NCBI RefSeq assembly: GCF_011440305.1
Contig: NZ_JAAOIW010000009.1
Location: 1 to 64,000, forward strand
Origin: Paenibacillus agricola
Lineage (GTDB): Bacteria > Bacillota > Bacilli > Paenibacillales > NBRC-103111
Direction: 5' to 3'
Length of the DNA: 64,000 nt
Part shown: positions 42,995 to 51,626 of the stretch, one piece after another
Layout of the letters: every line of letters starts with the position of its first letter
Numbering within the stretch: the stretch's first letter is position 1
Notes under the pieces: generated by a model
Database searches by the model: none
The model's input: the letters and a program-made list of their open reading frames with translations, nothing else
What the model was told of the DNA's origin: nothing
Position numbers and translations under genes: made by a program

Positions 42995-43948
42995 GTGAAC
43001 GAACTACACCGTCCGCCGGCTCGCTCCATACCGACCGACAAGCTCGCCGGCGGCAGGAGAGCCATAATACGCCGGAACAAACATTTGTATTTGATGTTCC
43101 TTTTACCCGCAATTTATTTTGTTGTGTTTCACTACATCCCGATGGTCGGGAACCTGATCGCCTTCCAGAAGTACAACATCGTCGCGGGGCTGTTTAACAG
43201 CAAGTGGGTCGGGTTCGCTAACTTCAAGCTGTTTTTGAGCGATCCTTATTTCTGGAAGCTGCTGCGCAACACGCTTATGCTGAGCATGTTAGGGCTCGTC
43301 TTCATCTTCCCGGCGCCGATCATGCTGGCGCTGCTGCTCAATGAGCTTAGAAGCCAGCTGTTCAAACGGTTCGTCCAGTCCGTCGCCTACCTTCCCCATT
43401 TTTTATCGACGGTTGTCATCGCCGGGATGGTTGTGAACTTCCTGTCCTACGATGGGATTTTCAATCAGGTGATTCATTGGTTCGGCGGCGAGCATATCCA
43501 GTTTCTGAACGATCCTGCTTTATTCCGGTCCATCTATATCGGCTCGGAGGTATGGCAGCAGGTTGGATGGGGAACTATTATTTATTTGGCCGCGTTGACG
43601 GGTGTAGATCCGCATCTGTACGAAGCGGCGAAGATGGACGGAGCGAACCGCTGGAAGCAGGTTGTGAACATTACCATCCCGACGATTTTTCCGGTCATCA
43701 CCATCCTGTTCCTGCTCAATATAGGGCACTTCCTCTCCGTCGGCTACGAAAAAATATTACTGCTGTACAACGGGTCCACTTATGAAACCGCGGATGTCAT
43801 CCAAACCTATGTGTACCGGATAGGGCTGCTTGGCGGAGACCTTAGCTACTCATCGGCAGTGGGCATTTTCCAGTCCGTCGTAGCGTACTTCCTGGTGATA
43901 GGCGCAAATCGCATGACAAGAAGGTTAGGTGGAACGAGCTTATGGTAA
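42995..43948 (+). CDS. Carbohydrate ABC transporter permease (LplB type)
   Basis: A 317-residue permease with six predicted membrane segments. YIPMVGNLIAFQKYNIVAGL and the ATPase-contact loop LYEAAKMDGANRWKQVVNI followed by TIPTIFP are subfamily signatures, and the C-terminus is RLGGTSLW. The start is taken as the GTG at 42995, nine bases after the G-run GGGGGG; the ATG 13 codons earlier has no site. It overlaps the next permease gene by seven bases, indicating translational coupling. No ATPase gene is nearby. Confidence 0.92.
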   Translation: MNELHRPPARSIPTDKLAGGRRAIIRRNKHLYLMFLLPAIYFVVFHYIPMVGNLIAFQKYNIVAGLFNSKWVGFANFKLFLSDPYFWKLLRNTLMLSMLGLVFIFPAPIMLALLLNELRSQLFKRFVQSVAYLPHFLSTVVIAGMVVNFLSYDGIFNQVIHWFGGEHIQFLNDPALFRSIYIGSEVWQQVGWGTIIYLAALTGVDPHLYEAAKMDGANRWKQVVNITIPTIFPVITILFLLNIGHFLSVGYEKILLLYNGSTYETADVIQTYVYRIGLLGGDLSYSSAVGIFQSVVAYFLVIGANRMTRRLGGTSLW

Positions 43949-44853
43949 CGAACGGTGGTGTTCAACATCTTATGAAACGGTCCAGAAAAGTCAGCCTTTC
44001 CTTATTCGATTGTCTAAATGTTGCATTTATGCTGGGAATTATTTTTATCATGTTGTATCCGCTTTATTACATGGCCATTGTTTCCATCAGCAACGGCGGT
44101 TCCGTGTCCAGAGGGGAAGTCGGGTTTCTGCCGGTCGACATTACGTGGAAAGCGTACGAGATTGTGTTTACGGACGCGCCGATCGTTCAGGCATTCTGGA
44201 ACACGCTTCTGTATACGACAGTAGGGGTCGCGATCAATTTGACGATGACTTGCCTGTGCGCCTATCCTCTTTCCCGGAAATCGTTCCACGGCAGAAACGT
44301 CTTTGCAATGCTTATCGTGTTCACGATGTTTTTTGACGGCGGGCTGATTCCCAAGTATTTGCTGATCGACTCGCTGGGGATGATCAACACCATATGGGCC
44401 ATCGTGCTGCCGCCGTCGATCAGCATTATGTACATGGTCATGATGCGGACCTTTTTTCAGGAAATACCCGAAGCTTTGCATGAATCCGCTTATATAGACG
44501 GAGCCAACGATTGGACGGTGTTCCGGAAGGTCGTGCTTCCTCTGTCCGTTCCGCTTATGGCTACTATGACCTTGTTCTACGCGGTCGGCCATTGGAACAG
44601 CTTCTTCTCCGCGCTCGTTTATCTGAATGATAGGAGCAAGTATCCGCTTCAGATCATTCTGCGCAGCATAGTTGTGGAAGGAGATACAAGCAATCAGGCT
44701 ACCGAAATGAGCGGCATTTCCGGATCGCTGATCATCAGCCAGAACATCAAGTACGCCGTTGTCATCATCGCCATCCTGCCGATTCTTCTATTGTATCCGT
44801 TCCTTCAAAAGTATTTCGTCAAGGGCGCAATGGTTGGTTCGTTGAAAGGATAA
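43942..44853 (+). CDS. Carbohydrate ABC transporter permease (LplC type)
   Basis: A 303-residue permease. The loop IPEALHESAYIDGANDWTVF followed by VVLPLSVP and the C-terminus LQKYFVKGAMVGSLKG are diagnostic. AGGTGGAACGAGCTT precedes the ATG, which overlaps the end of the partner permease gene; an internal ATG ten codons on is possible but has a weaker site. With the partner it forms the channel for the ligand of the lipoprotein encoded next, a gene that is interrupted. Confidence 0.92.
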   Translation: MVTNGGVQHLMKRSRKVSLSLFDCLNVAFMLGIIFIMLYPLYYMAIVSISNGGSVSRGEVGFLPVDITWKAYEIVFTDAPIVQAFWNTLLYTTVGVAINLTMTCLCAYPLSRKSFHGRNVFAMLIVFTMFFDGGLIPKYLLIDSLGMINTIWAIVLPPSISIMYMVMMRTFFQEIPEALHESAYIDGANDWTVFRKVVLPLSVPLMATMTLFYAVGHWNSFFSALVYLNDRSKYPLQIILRSIVVEGDTSNQATEMSGISGSLIISQNIKYAVVIIAILPILLLYPFLQKYFVKGAMVGSLKG

Positions 44854-44881
44854 AAACAAATTGGGAGGGTACGTGACCATT

Positions 44882-46456
44882 ATGAAAAAGAAAGGCCTAC
44901 CTATTCTAGCAAGCACCCTGCTGCTCGCCGCAGCCGTATTACCGGCCTGCTCAAGCGGCGGCAATTCCGGGCAAGCGCCGGCTGCTTCTTCCGACGGCGG
45001 CGCGGCGGCACAGAAGCCGGCAAGAACGATTACGGTGATGATGAGCGACAGCTCTGTACAGCCGATCGTGAAGGACGCCCCCGCTCTCCAGGAAATATTG
45101 AAGAAGACAAATATGAAGATCAATCTTGAGGGCGTGCCCGCCAGCGATTTCGAAACCAAAAAAAGCACGCTTATTACCACCAACAATTTGCCTGACGTGC
45201 TGCGGGTAAGCAAGGCGGATATTACCAACTTCGCTAGCACTGGCGTATTTGTGGACCTAATGCCTTATCTCGACAAGTACGCCCCGAACTTCCTGAAACG
45301 GGTGGAAGTCGAGCCGGAAGCGAAGAAATTGATGGTTGACGGCAAATTTTACGGCTTCCCGATCATGGCGCGGAAATCCGTTGCCGCCAATGTCGGCAGC
45401 TTCCCGATGATCCGCACGGATGTTCTGAACGAACTGGGCCTGAAGGCGCCTACGGATTTCAATGAATTGTACAACGTGCTTGCCGCCTTCAAGAAAGCTT
45501 ATCCGGACTCGTATCCGTGGACGATCCGAAACGGCTCCCAGTATACGCTCCGATTCCTGGTCTACGCGTTCGGCGGTGGCTTCAACATCTACTATGAGCC
45601 GAAGCAGGACAAATACATTTACGGTACCTCGACCGATGCATTCAAAGAGGTAATTACCTACTTCAACAAGCTGTACAAAGAAAAACTGCTCGATCCGAAC
45701 TTCGCGAATCTGACGCAGCAGCAATGAACCGAAAATTTAAGCTCGGGAAAATCCCTGTTCTTCTACGACAATTATACGTTTGCCGTTAACTTTAACGCCG
45801 CGCTACAGCAGAAGAACCCAAAGGCCAAGTTCGAGATGATCTCTCTGCTCAAAAACAGTAAGGGCGAAAAACGCAATTATATGGATAATCCTTCCAGCTT
45901 TAACTTCTATGTCATCGGGAACAAGGTGAAAAATCCGGAGGAAATTGTAAAAATGTTCGATTGGATGTACTCGGACGAAGGCGCCGACGTGACCAATTTC
46001 GGCAGAGCGGGAGTCGACTTCACGCGCTCGGGCGACAAGGTGGCCATTCCGGATTCCTTGTTGAATCAGTATAAGGATAAGCAGGACCCTTACCGCTCCA
46101 TGCAATCCGCATTGGGTACCGGGCTGCTGGGTTTCAGCGTCTTCACCGACGATACGCCGATGCTGACAATTTCCAATCCCGCGCTCAAGGAATGGTCGGA
46201 TTTCGTCAAGAAGCAGAAGGATGCGAAGGAAGTTATCGAGAAGCCGCTTGATCCGCCGTTTAATACGACTGAGACAGAGCAGCTGAAGCAGCTGAATACG
46301 AAGGTGAATACGCTGCTGACGCAAAACATCGACAAATTTATTTTCGGCACACGGCCGCTGAGCGAGCTCGACGACTTCGTCAAGGAAGTGGCGACGAGCG
46401 GCGGCACGGAGATCGAAACGATTTACAATACAGCCTGGAATCGGATAAAAAAATAA
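44882..46456 (+). pseudogene. Solute-binding lipoprotein gene interrupted by one in-frame TGA
   Basis: The start ATG follows GGGAGGGTACG and gives a lipoprotein signal (LASTLLLAAAVLPAC, Cys23) and an LplA-like mature protein. At 45725-45727 a TGA follows LTQQQ; reading through it continues in the same frame without any gap into TENLSSGKSLFFYDNYTF and on to IYNTAWNRIKK at 46456, a full-length product of about 525 residues. Most likely a Trp codon TGG became TGA. The 281-residue truncated product would lack the second lobe and the hinge, so import through this system is probably impaired unless the codon is read through or is a sequencing error. Confidence 0.85.
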
Positions 46457-46544
46457 ACAGCGCCTGATTGGGCAACATTGAACTCAAGTATGCCCGCCCG
46501 TTACAGCCTGAACGGGAAGGTTATACCAGAATGGAGACTCTCAT

Positions 46545-47639
46545 ATGAAACATTTAGTCCTTTACCAGGAAGAAGGACGTTATGCCGCCTGGCCGGCCAA
46601 TTACGGTATCTGGTCGTGGGGCGACGAGATTGTAGTGGGCTTCACGTCCGGATACCATCTGTCCGACGGCGGCTTTCATGCCCGTGATAAAACAAAGCCG
46701 TTCACCGCCATGCAGTCCCGCAGCCTGGACGGCGGCGGAACCTGGACAACGGAGGAGATGCCGCTGCAAACGCCGGGCAACAAAGGCCTGTCGACAGGCG
46801 AGCATACGGAAGATGTCCCAGGCTCTGCCGACGGAACGGACAATCAGAACGAGCTGATGCCTTTTCAGGGAGGCGTCGATTTTACCCATCCCGACTTTGC
46901 CATGATCTTCGCGCGCAAAGACTTGACGGGCGGTTCTACATCGTGGTTTTACACGTCAACCGACCGCTGCCGTACATGGCAAGGGCCCTATTTGTTGCCG
47001 ATGATGGATTTGGTCGGCATCTCCGCACGCACGGAATATATCGTCTCCGGTCCCGAGGAATGCTTGCTGTTCCTGACCGCGCCGACAATTCCCGGAACGG
47101 AGACGGGCAGCCGCGTATTTTGCGCGAGGACCCGAGACGGCGGCCGTACGTTCGAATTCGTCAGCTGGATCGGCCCCGAGCTGGATAACGGCTTCAATAT
47201 CATGCCGGCCGGCGTCCGCCTGTCCGATTCGCACCTGCTCGCAGCCACCCGCGATCGACGGGTAGCCGACGAAAGCAGCGCCAACTGGATTGATCTATAC
47301 GCCTCGTCGGATAACGGCGCAACCTGGAGCTATATGAACCGCCCAGTGGCCGACACTGGAAACGGCGGCAATCCGTCGACGCTGACTCAGCTTCAGGATG
47401 GACGGCTGTGCATGACGTACGGCTATCGAAACGCGCCATACGGCATCAAAGCCAAGCTGAGCGAGGACAACGGCCTGACCTGGGGCGATGAAATCACCCT
47501 GCGGGAGGACGCCGGCAGCCACGATATCGGCTATACGCGCACCGTGCAACGGACTGACGGAACGCTAGTAACGGTGTATTACTTCAACGATCAGATGGGC
47601 GGCTCCTGCTACATTGCGGCCACCTTGTGGAAGCCCTGA
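46545..47639 (+). CDS. Sialidase/BNR-repeat-like protein
   Basis: A 364-residue predicted six-bladed propeller. Asp-box motifs (S-x-D-x-G-x-T-W) are seen as SLDGGGTW, TRDGGRTF, SSDNGATW and SEDNGLTW, spaced through the chain as in sialidase-fold enzymes. No signal peptide is visible, so it would act inside the cell. GAATGGAGAC precedes the ATG. Many such proteins are not true sialidases; a role on the sugar handled by this importer and the two oxidoreductases is inferred from position. Confidence 0.8.
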   Translation: MKHLVLYQEEGRYAAWPANYGIWSWGDEIVVGFTSGYHLSDGGFHARDKTKPFTAMQSRSLDGGGTWTTEEMPLQTPGNKGLSTGEHTEDVPGSADGTDNQNELMPFQGGVDFTHPDFAMIFARKDLTGGSTSWFYTSTDRCRTWQGPYLLPMMDLVGISARTEYIVSGPEECLLFLTAPTIPGTETGSRVFCARTRDGGRTFEFVSWIGPELDNGFNIMPAGVRLSDSHLLAATRDRRVADESSANWIDLYASSDNGATWSYMNRPVADTGNGGNPSTLTQLQDGRLCMTYGYRNAPYGIKAKLSEDNGLTWGDEITLREDAGSHDIGYTRTVQRTDGTLVTVYYFNDQMGGSCYIAATLWKP

Positions 47640-47975
47640 GCCCGGTCCGCTGGCTCAATGTTGTCAGGTCTGCCCGCTATGAAATGCTCGGCAGACCCGA
47701 TAGTGAACCCATCATTTTAATTTGCGAACACACGTTATTTATTTCCAGAGCAAAACCCGCCATTTTGCCATGTCACAGCAAATTTACCTTCCTATCAGCG
47801 CCACTGTAGGTGAAACAATATATATCACAGCTTGCCTTGCACTTTGAAGAGAAGTTGCAAATGGAACTATCTGCATAACACTCTCTTCGTTGATTGGTTG
47901 ACCTAATAATACGAAGAGGCTGTCCCGTAAGTCACAACATGACTAAAGGAGGGCCTCTTTGATTTTTGAAAAATA
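47640..47975. other. Intergenic stretch with an IS-end-like hairpin
   Basis: No gene. AAGAGGC (47914-47920) and GCCTCTT (47953-47959) enclose TGTCCCGTAAGTCA and a small GTCA/TGAC stem, followed by TTGATTTTTG. GAGGCTGTCCC is a common motif at insertion sequence ends, but it may simply be a terminator. It lies directly past the end of the intron reverse transcriptase remnant. Confidence 0.4.
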
Positions 47976-48690
47976 TTAATCGGTCATGTATTGTTCTCGC
48001 TTTGCGATCTGGCTAAGCCAATCCAATGCTCGTTTGCGCCGCTGCCTGAACCTTTTGTACTTTCTCATCGCCCAGTTCATCAACGCTCGATTCACCCGGA
48101 AATGAAGCTGATGAAGTAAGGTCCTTCCCGATTCTTGGCTCTGCGCGGTCGGAATGTATATCCTAGAAAATCGAACGCAATCTCACTGTGATCCAATCGA
48201 GGATTATCATCTTTACAATAGACGATGCGTGTCTTCACCGGATGCAACTCCAACCCACATTCCCTCAGCCGTTCTTCAAGTTCCGCTTTCAGCTGCTTCG
48301 CTGCCATTTTGCTGTGGCAGTGGATGACTGCATCATCTGCATATCTCGCAAATGGCTTGCCCGGCTGCATCTTCTCCATCCATTTGTCGAAGGCATAGTG
48401 TAGAAATAAATTGGCTAGCACAGGACTGATTACGCCACCCTGTGGTGTGCCTTTTGTTCTTGTCACCAGATCCTTGTTTGGCATCTGTATGGGGGCTTCT
48501 GTAGTTCGTGATTGATGTTGTCAAATAGACCTTTGATGTCAAATTCAAGTACCCAATCATATTTCCAGCATCGTTGCCTCGTCACCGCCAGCGCATCCAT
48601 GGCTGACTTTCCAGGTCTATACCCATAGGAATCCCGATGAAAATAGGGCTCAACATAGGGCTCGAAGTATGGGTCAGAGAATTGGTCGTT
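47976..48690 (-). pseudogene. Group II intron reverse transcriptase/maturase remnant (LtrA-like)
   Basis: Three pieces in different frames lie in order: PYFHRDSYGYRPGKSAMDAL with LEFDIKGLFDNINHEL (RT motifs 1-3), then TKGTPQGGVISPVLANLFLHY and FARYADDAVIHCHS (RT-4 and the catalytic YADD of RT-5) through FDFLGYTFRPRRAKN, then HFRVNRALMNWAMRKYKRF with IAKREQYM (maturase tail). Sequence is missing between pieces 1 and 2 and between 2 and 3. A small EPYFEPYVEPYF-like duplication lies near the 5' end. I find no intron ribozyme domain V around it, so it is a dead fragment. Confidence 0.8.
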
Positions 48691-48784
48691 AAAACATGCT
48701 ACTGTCTATTCAGTCATAGAAGTGTTTTAAGTGGTAACGCTAATGGATACATGTTCTTGTCCAAGAGTATACTGCACGTTTTCT

Positions 48785-48845
48785 GCTATATGTGTTTAAC
48801 TACCCATCTACTTCAATGAAACAGGTATCAGCGCCGCGTCGCCCT
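48785..48845 (+). repeat. Dispersed intergenic repeat, degenerate copy
   Basis: TTTAACTACCCATCTACTTCAATGAAACAG resembles the copy at 60629 (TATAACTGCCCGTTACTTCAATGAAACA), followed by a CGCCGCGTCGCCCTGCC core. It lies just downstream of the PP2C gene's 3' end, in the usual orientation. Confidence 0.45.
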
Positions 48846-48870
48846 GCCAACTAGCATCTCAACAGAAAGT

Positions 48871-49674
48871 TTAGAATGAAATTAATATGCCTGTTTTATC
48901 ATCAGGCCTCAAGTTCTTCTGCAGTTCCATCTCTTCCCGATTGCTCATAAATTGCTCAAGCCCAATATCCAGCACCATCCTGAATATGTTATCCAGCTCG
49001 TTTTCATCTTCAAACATTCCATCTGATACTACAAGCACATGCTTAAGGCTTTCCTTGGCTATCAAACCACTCTGAATATAATGGACCATATCTTGAACGC
49101 CATTCGCCACCCCGTATCCTTCTGGCGTATTGGCCATCCAACGGCTGTAAGCCATGCGGTTGAAGCCTTCATCAAAATAGCTTTCATCTGGAACAAATAT
49201 GCCTCTTATCCGGTCTGCCGCCCGCTTCGCCACAGCTCGGTCGGCATTTCCTTTCACTTGGTCAGCAGTGAGAACCTTGATCTGCCCATTCTTGTCTTGA
49301 GCTGCTACGATGCAATCACCTAACTGTGCGTAGAAAACTTGCTCTTCCCCAATTCGGACTACTGCCGCACACGTTGACCATAAACCGTGTCTGCTCGTCG
49401 TATCGACGTTTGCAGCCCTCATCCTTTCATATAAGCTTCGATTGGCCCGATCTAGCTCGAAAGACAAATCTACAGATCCGATTACTTCCTCAAAATGGTT
49501 CTTAAACAGATTCGCAGCAATATAAGCGCCGTTATGGCCCGATTCATCTTGATAGGTTATCATTGGGGTAACCCCATCGAAAATACCAAATATATTTGCT
49601 GACTCGTTAACGACATAAGCGTCCTCACTTTCCTGCTTGAACGGGCATTTTCTCATAAAAGTCTGCACTTCCAT
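48871..49674 (-). CDS. PP2C-type serine/threonine phosphatase-like protein
   Basis: A 267-residue PP2C-fold protein expected to be a metal-dependent protein phosphatase. SEDAYVV and FGIFDGVTP supply the first metal-binding Asp residues, LGDCIVAAQDKNGQ is the central strand pair, HVLVVSDGMFEDE the third, and RPDDKTGILI the final Asp motif. It is soluble with no extra domain. The ATG at 49674 is preceded by AAGGA at about nine bases. No kinase gene is beside it. A degenerate repeat copy follows its 3' end and another copy lies upstream. Confidence 0.8.
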   Translation of the reverse strand: MEVQTFMRKCPFKQESEDAYVVNESANIFGIFDGVTPMITYQDESGHNGAYIAANLFKNHFEEVIGSVDLSFELDRANRSLYERMRAANVDTTSRHGLWSTCAAVVRIGEEQVFYAQLGDCIVAAQDKNGQIKVLTADQVKGNADRAVAKRAADRIRGIFVPDESYFDEGFNRMAYSRWMANTPEGYGVANGVQDMVHYIQSGLIAKESLKHVLVVSDGMFEDENELDNIFRMVLDIGLEQFMSNREEMELQKNLRPDDKTGILISF

Positions 49675-49747
49675 ATACAATCATCCTTCCCTCTGCGCAA
49701 TGAATCGGATTCTGTGTCCCGGATACGCAGCACCCTTAATATGTTTG

Positions 49748-49779
49748 TGCTGAACTATCGTTTCTGTTAGCGGAACTAC
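49748..49779 (+). repeat. Dispersed intergenic repeat, copy 6 (right end)
   Basis: GCTGAACTATCGTTTCTGTTAGCGGAACTAC matches the right-end motif. The next base begins the stop codon (CTA on this strand) of the decayed kinase gene at 49780, so repeat and gene end abut. Confidence 0.65.
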
Positions 49780-50335
49780 CTAAAGGTGAAGTCGCTCTTT
49801 AATCAATAGTGCCGTTTCTTCCGGTGTTCGATTGGTTGTTTGAATTCGAATATAATTTTCCCTAGTGATCTCACCAGGTAATGAGTTCAAACGATGATTT
49901 TCCAGTGTATGAATTAAATCCTTTTCTGATCGTTCGACGTCCCGTTTCGTCTGCTCATTATGTTAACGATGAGGGGATTTATTACGCGCAAGCCTATCCT
50001 CGATGTCAGCCTCGAGCTCTACAAACACACCTCGTGCCCCTTAGATTCGAAGATTTTACAGATTTGATCAACAAACTCCCAGTCAGCTAATAAATCGAAC
50101 CCCCAAACCTATGTAAACATGAATCCCGCACTATTGCATTTCGACATCTGCTCAAAGATTTCCTTGCGAAATAGATCGGTTAACCACCACATTTCAAGTC
50201 CAAATCCAAAATATGGATGAAGCAGCTCAATCGTCTGATGGTTGTGGAACAACTTCAAGGCGTGATCTTTACTAGTTCATGGCCCACCGTCATCTTTCCT
50301 ACAGCTTGGGGATCGAATAAAAGTATGAACTTCAT
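49780..50335 (-). pseudogene. Shikimate-kinase-like P-loop kinase, frameshifted
   Basis: The gene starts MKFILLFDPQAVGKMTVGHE at an ATG preceded by AAAGGG. The P-loop GxxxxGK is recognisable though its first glycine is Asp (DPQAVGKM). It continues LFHNHQTIELLHPYFGFG, then LTDLFRKEIFEQM, then in shifted frames WEFVDQICKIFESKGHEVCF and RLNSLPGEITRENYIRI to the end RTPEETALLIKERLHL. Frame changes and lost segments in the middle break it. The family is a common Bacilli AAA/shikimate-kinase-like group of about 180 residues. The stop codon abuts an intergenic repeat. Confidence 0.65.
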
Positions 50336-50782
50336 TTTAATCGCCCTTTCTTGCCTAGTTTATTAAAAGCTGTTTCCAGATTACACCACGTAGAAAGTAT
50401 GGACAATAGCAAGTTTAGTTCGAGTACAGTTAAAGGATTCTGCCCAATAGCTTAACGAGGTTGCCGAATGTAAAATCAGCAGCCCCTTCTTGATGTTTAT
50501 AAAGTTATCGTCCCCTCATTAGGTGAACGAAGGAGTCCCTTGAGGTAGTCCTCCATGTTGACTTCATGTTTCACTCGTCTAAAAATCTAGATGTTACTTA
50601 TTATGGTCAATAGTCACCTTGTGGCTGGGGACAAGCCAATTATGTACATTGTACATTTGTAATGGCTTCATGCCATAATAATCCATGTATAGCAAATGTA
50701 AGTAACAAAATAGAAACGTCTGCAGCCGAATTTTTCTTCCATAAGCCCTCTACCCGGACACGATATGTCAGGGCAGCCCCGT
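50336..50782. other. Intergenic stretch, no gene supported
   Basis: Frames are short and without recognisable homology. A segment near 50500-50530 (TTATCGTCCCCTCATTAGG) faintly resembles the dispersed repeat. A TATAAT at 50783-50788 near the right end is placed as a -10 for the frame at 50824, although no good -35 is visible. Confidence 0.4.
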
Positions 50783-50823
50783 TATAATGAGCATGCATCA
50801 CCACTACAAGGAGGGATTTTCCA

Positions 50824-51033
50824 ATAAAGCTTCGAATCGCTACACACGACGATCACCGGATGGCTGTCATTCAGCAGGCCGTCAAGCAGCAGTTTCGCCA
50901 AACGCACCCAGATGTCACGATCGTCCTCGAAATGATGCCCAACAAGGCGGAGCTCAAACGGCTCATTAGCGGCGGCGACGGTAAAATGTTGGCGGGACCC
51001 CTTATTCGACTAAACTGCCCGTTCGTATTATAA
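50824..51033 (+). pseudogene. Short open frame with ATA in place of a start codon
   Basis: AAGGAGGG (50808-50815) is followed at exactly eight bases by ATA rather than ATG, and the open frame then reads KLRIATHDDHRMAVIQQAVK, then FRQTHPDVTIVLEMMPNK and LKRLISGGDG. This looks like the start of a substrate-binding-protein fold, but there is no signal peptide. After about 60 residues the frame runs into repeat sequence (CTAAACTGCCCGTTC) and stops. Both the start codon and the 3' part therefore appear lost. The family assignment is weak. Confidence 0.4.
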
Positions 51034-51290
51034 GGTCAACCAGTTTTTTCTGGTTGATCCTTTTTGCATTTGCTTTCAGGATTAAGGTAGCCGGGTCGAT
51101 CGTAGCTGCCCTTGGGACGCAGATCCAGAGCGCCATCATGTTCACCTCTACTTGTCATGACTGGTTGGGACGTAGATCCCGTATAACAAGCGATGCTATA
51201 GAGCGACAAGTTGTACCCTTTGACGCTACCGGCAATTTTATATCGAGGAGAGATGGGATGCATCCTGTTTCGGGTTAGATATTTCTAAAG
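51010..51290 (+). repeat. IS-like noncoding repeat, copy A (with a dispersed-repeat left end)
   Basis: Begins with AAACTGCCCGTTCGTATTATAAGG, a hairpin GGTCAACCAGTTTTTTCTGGTTGATC plus T-run, and then CATGACTGGTTGGGACGTAGATCCCGTATAACAAGCGATGCTATAG. The same order of blocks recurs at 60405-60580 (CGTATTATGAGGTTACCAG...; TGGTTGGGACATGAATCCCGTATCACATGCGATAGTGTGG). Two homologous, partly decayed copies of one element, without a coding frame. The layout would suit the noncoding end of an IS110-type element, but that is a guess. Confidence 0.5.
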
Positions 51291-51588
51291 GAGAGAGCCA
51301 TGGACAAGCCTTTTTAGAGCGAGGTACAGAGGGACGTTTCAATTCGCACATACCCATGATGGGCTGGCGAAGCTACTTCAAACTGTGGCTTTTATACATT
51401 TTGAGAACCCATTAATTAACCTTTTATGGCGGTGCTCCCGACACACTATTACCATATAATTTCCAATAAGTCCTATGTAATTTTATTATAACATTTTATG
51501 CAACAACCACCGTTATCCACTCCATTTTTCATAGTCTATAATTGTTCAATAAATAAACCTATACTAATATTCCTATTAATGGTAGAAT

Positions 51589-51612
51589 AATTTGGGTATT
51601 ATTACCCAAATT
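51589..51612 (+). promoter_or_regulatory. Hairpin directly before the ribosome binding site
   Basis: AATTTGGGTA (51589-51598) and TACCCAAATT (51603-51612) pair perfectly with a 4-base loop, ending one base before the AGGAG of the stalk-domain protein gene. It could be a protein operator or a translational control hairpin. Confidence 0.55.
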
Positions 51613-51626
51613 AGGAGATGATTTAT

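Noticed and set aside
46478-46687. 69-codon frame before the sialidase-like gene
   Set aside because: Overlaps the sialidase-like gene in another frame and has no homology.
47976-48690. Complete group II intron
   Set aside because: Only frameshifted pieces of the reverse transcriptase are present and no domain V or VI structure was found on either side.
49881-50090. 69-codon plus-strand open frame
   Set aside because: It is the antisense shadow of the decayed P-loop kinase gene, whose family is recognisable on the minus strand.
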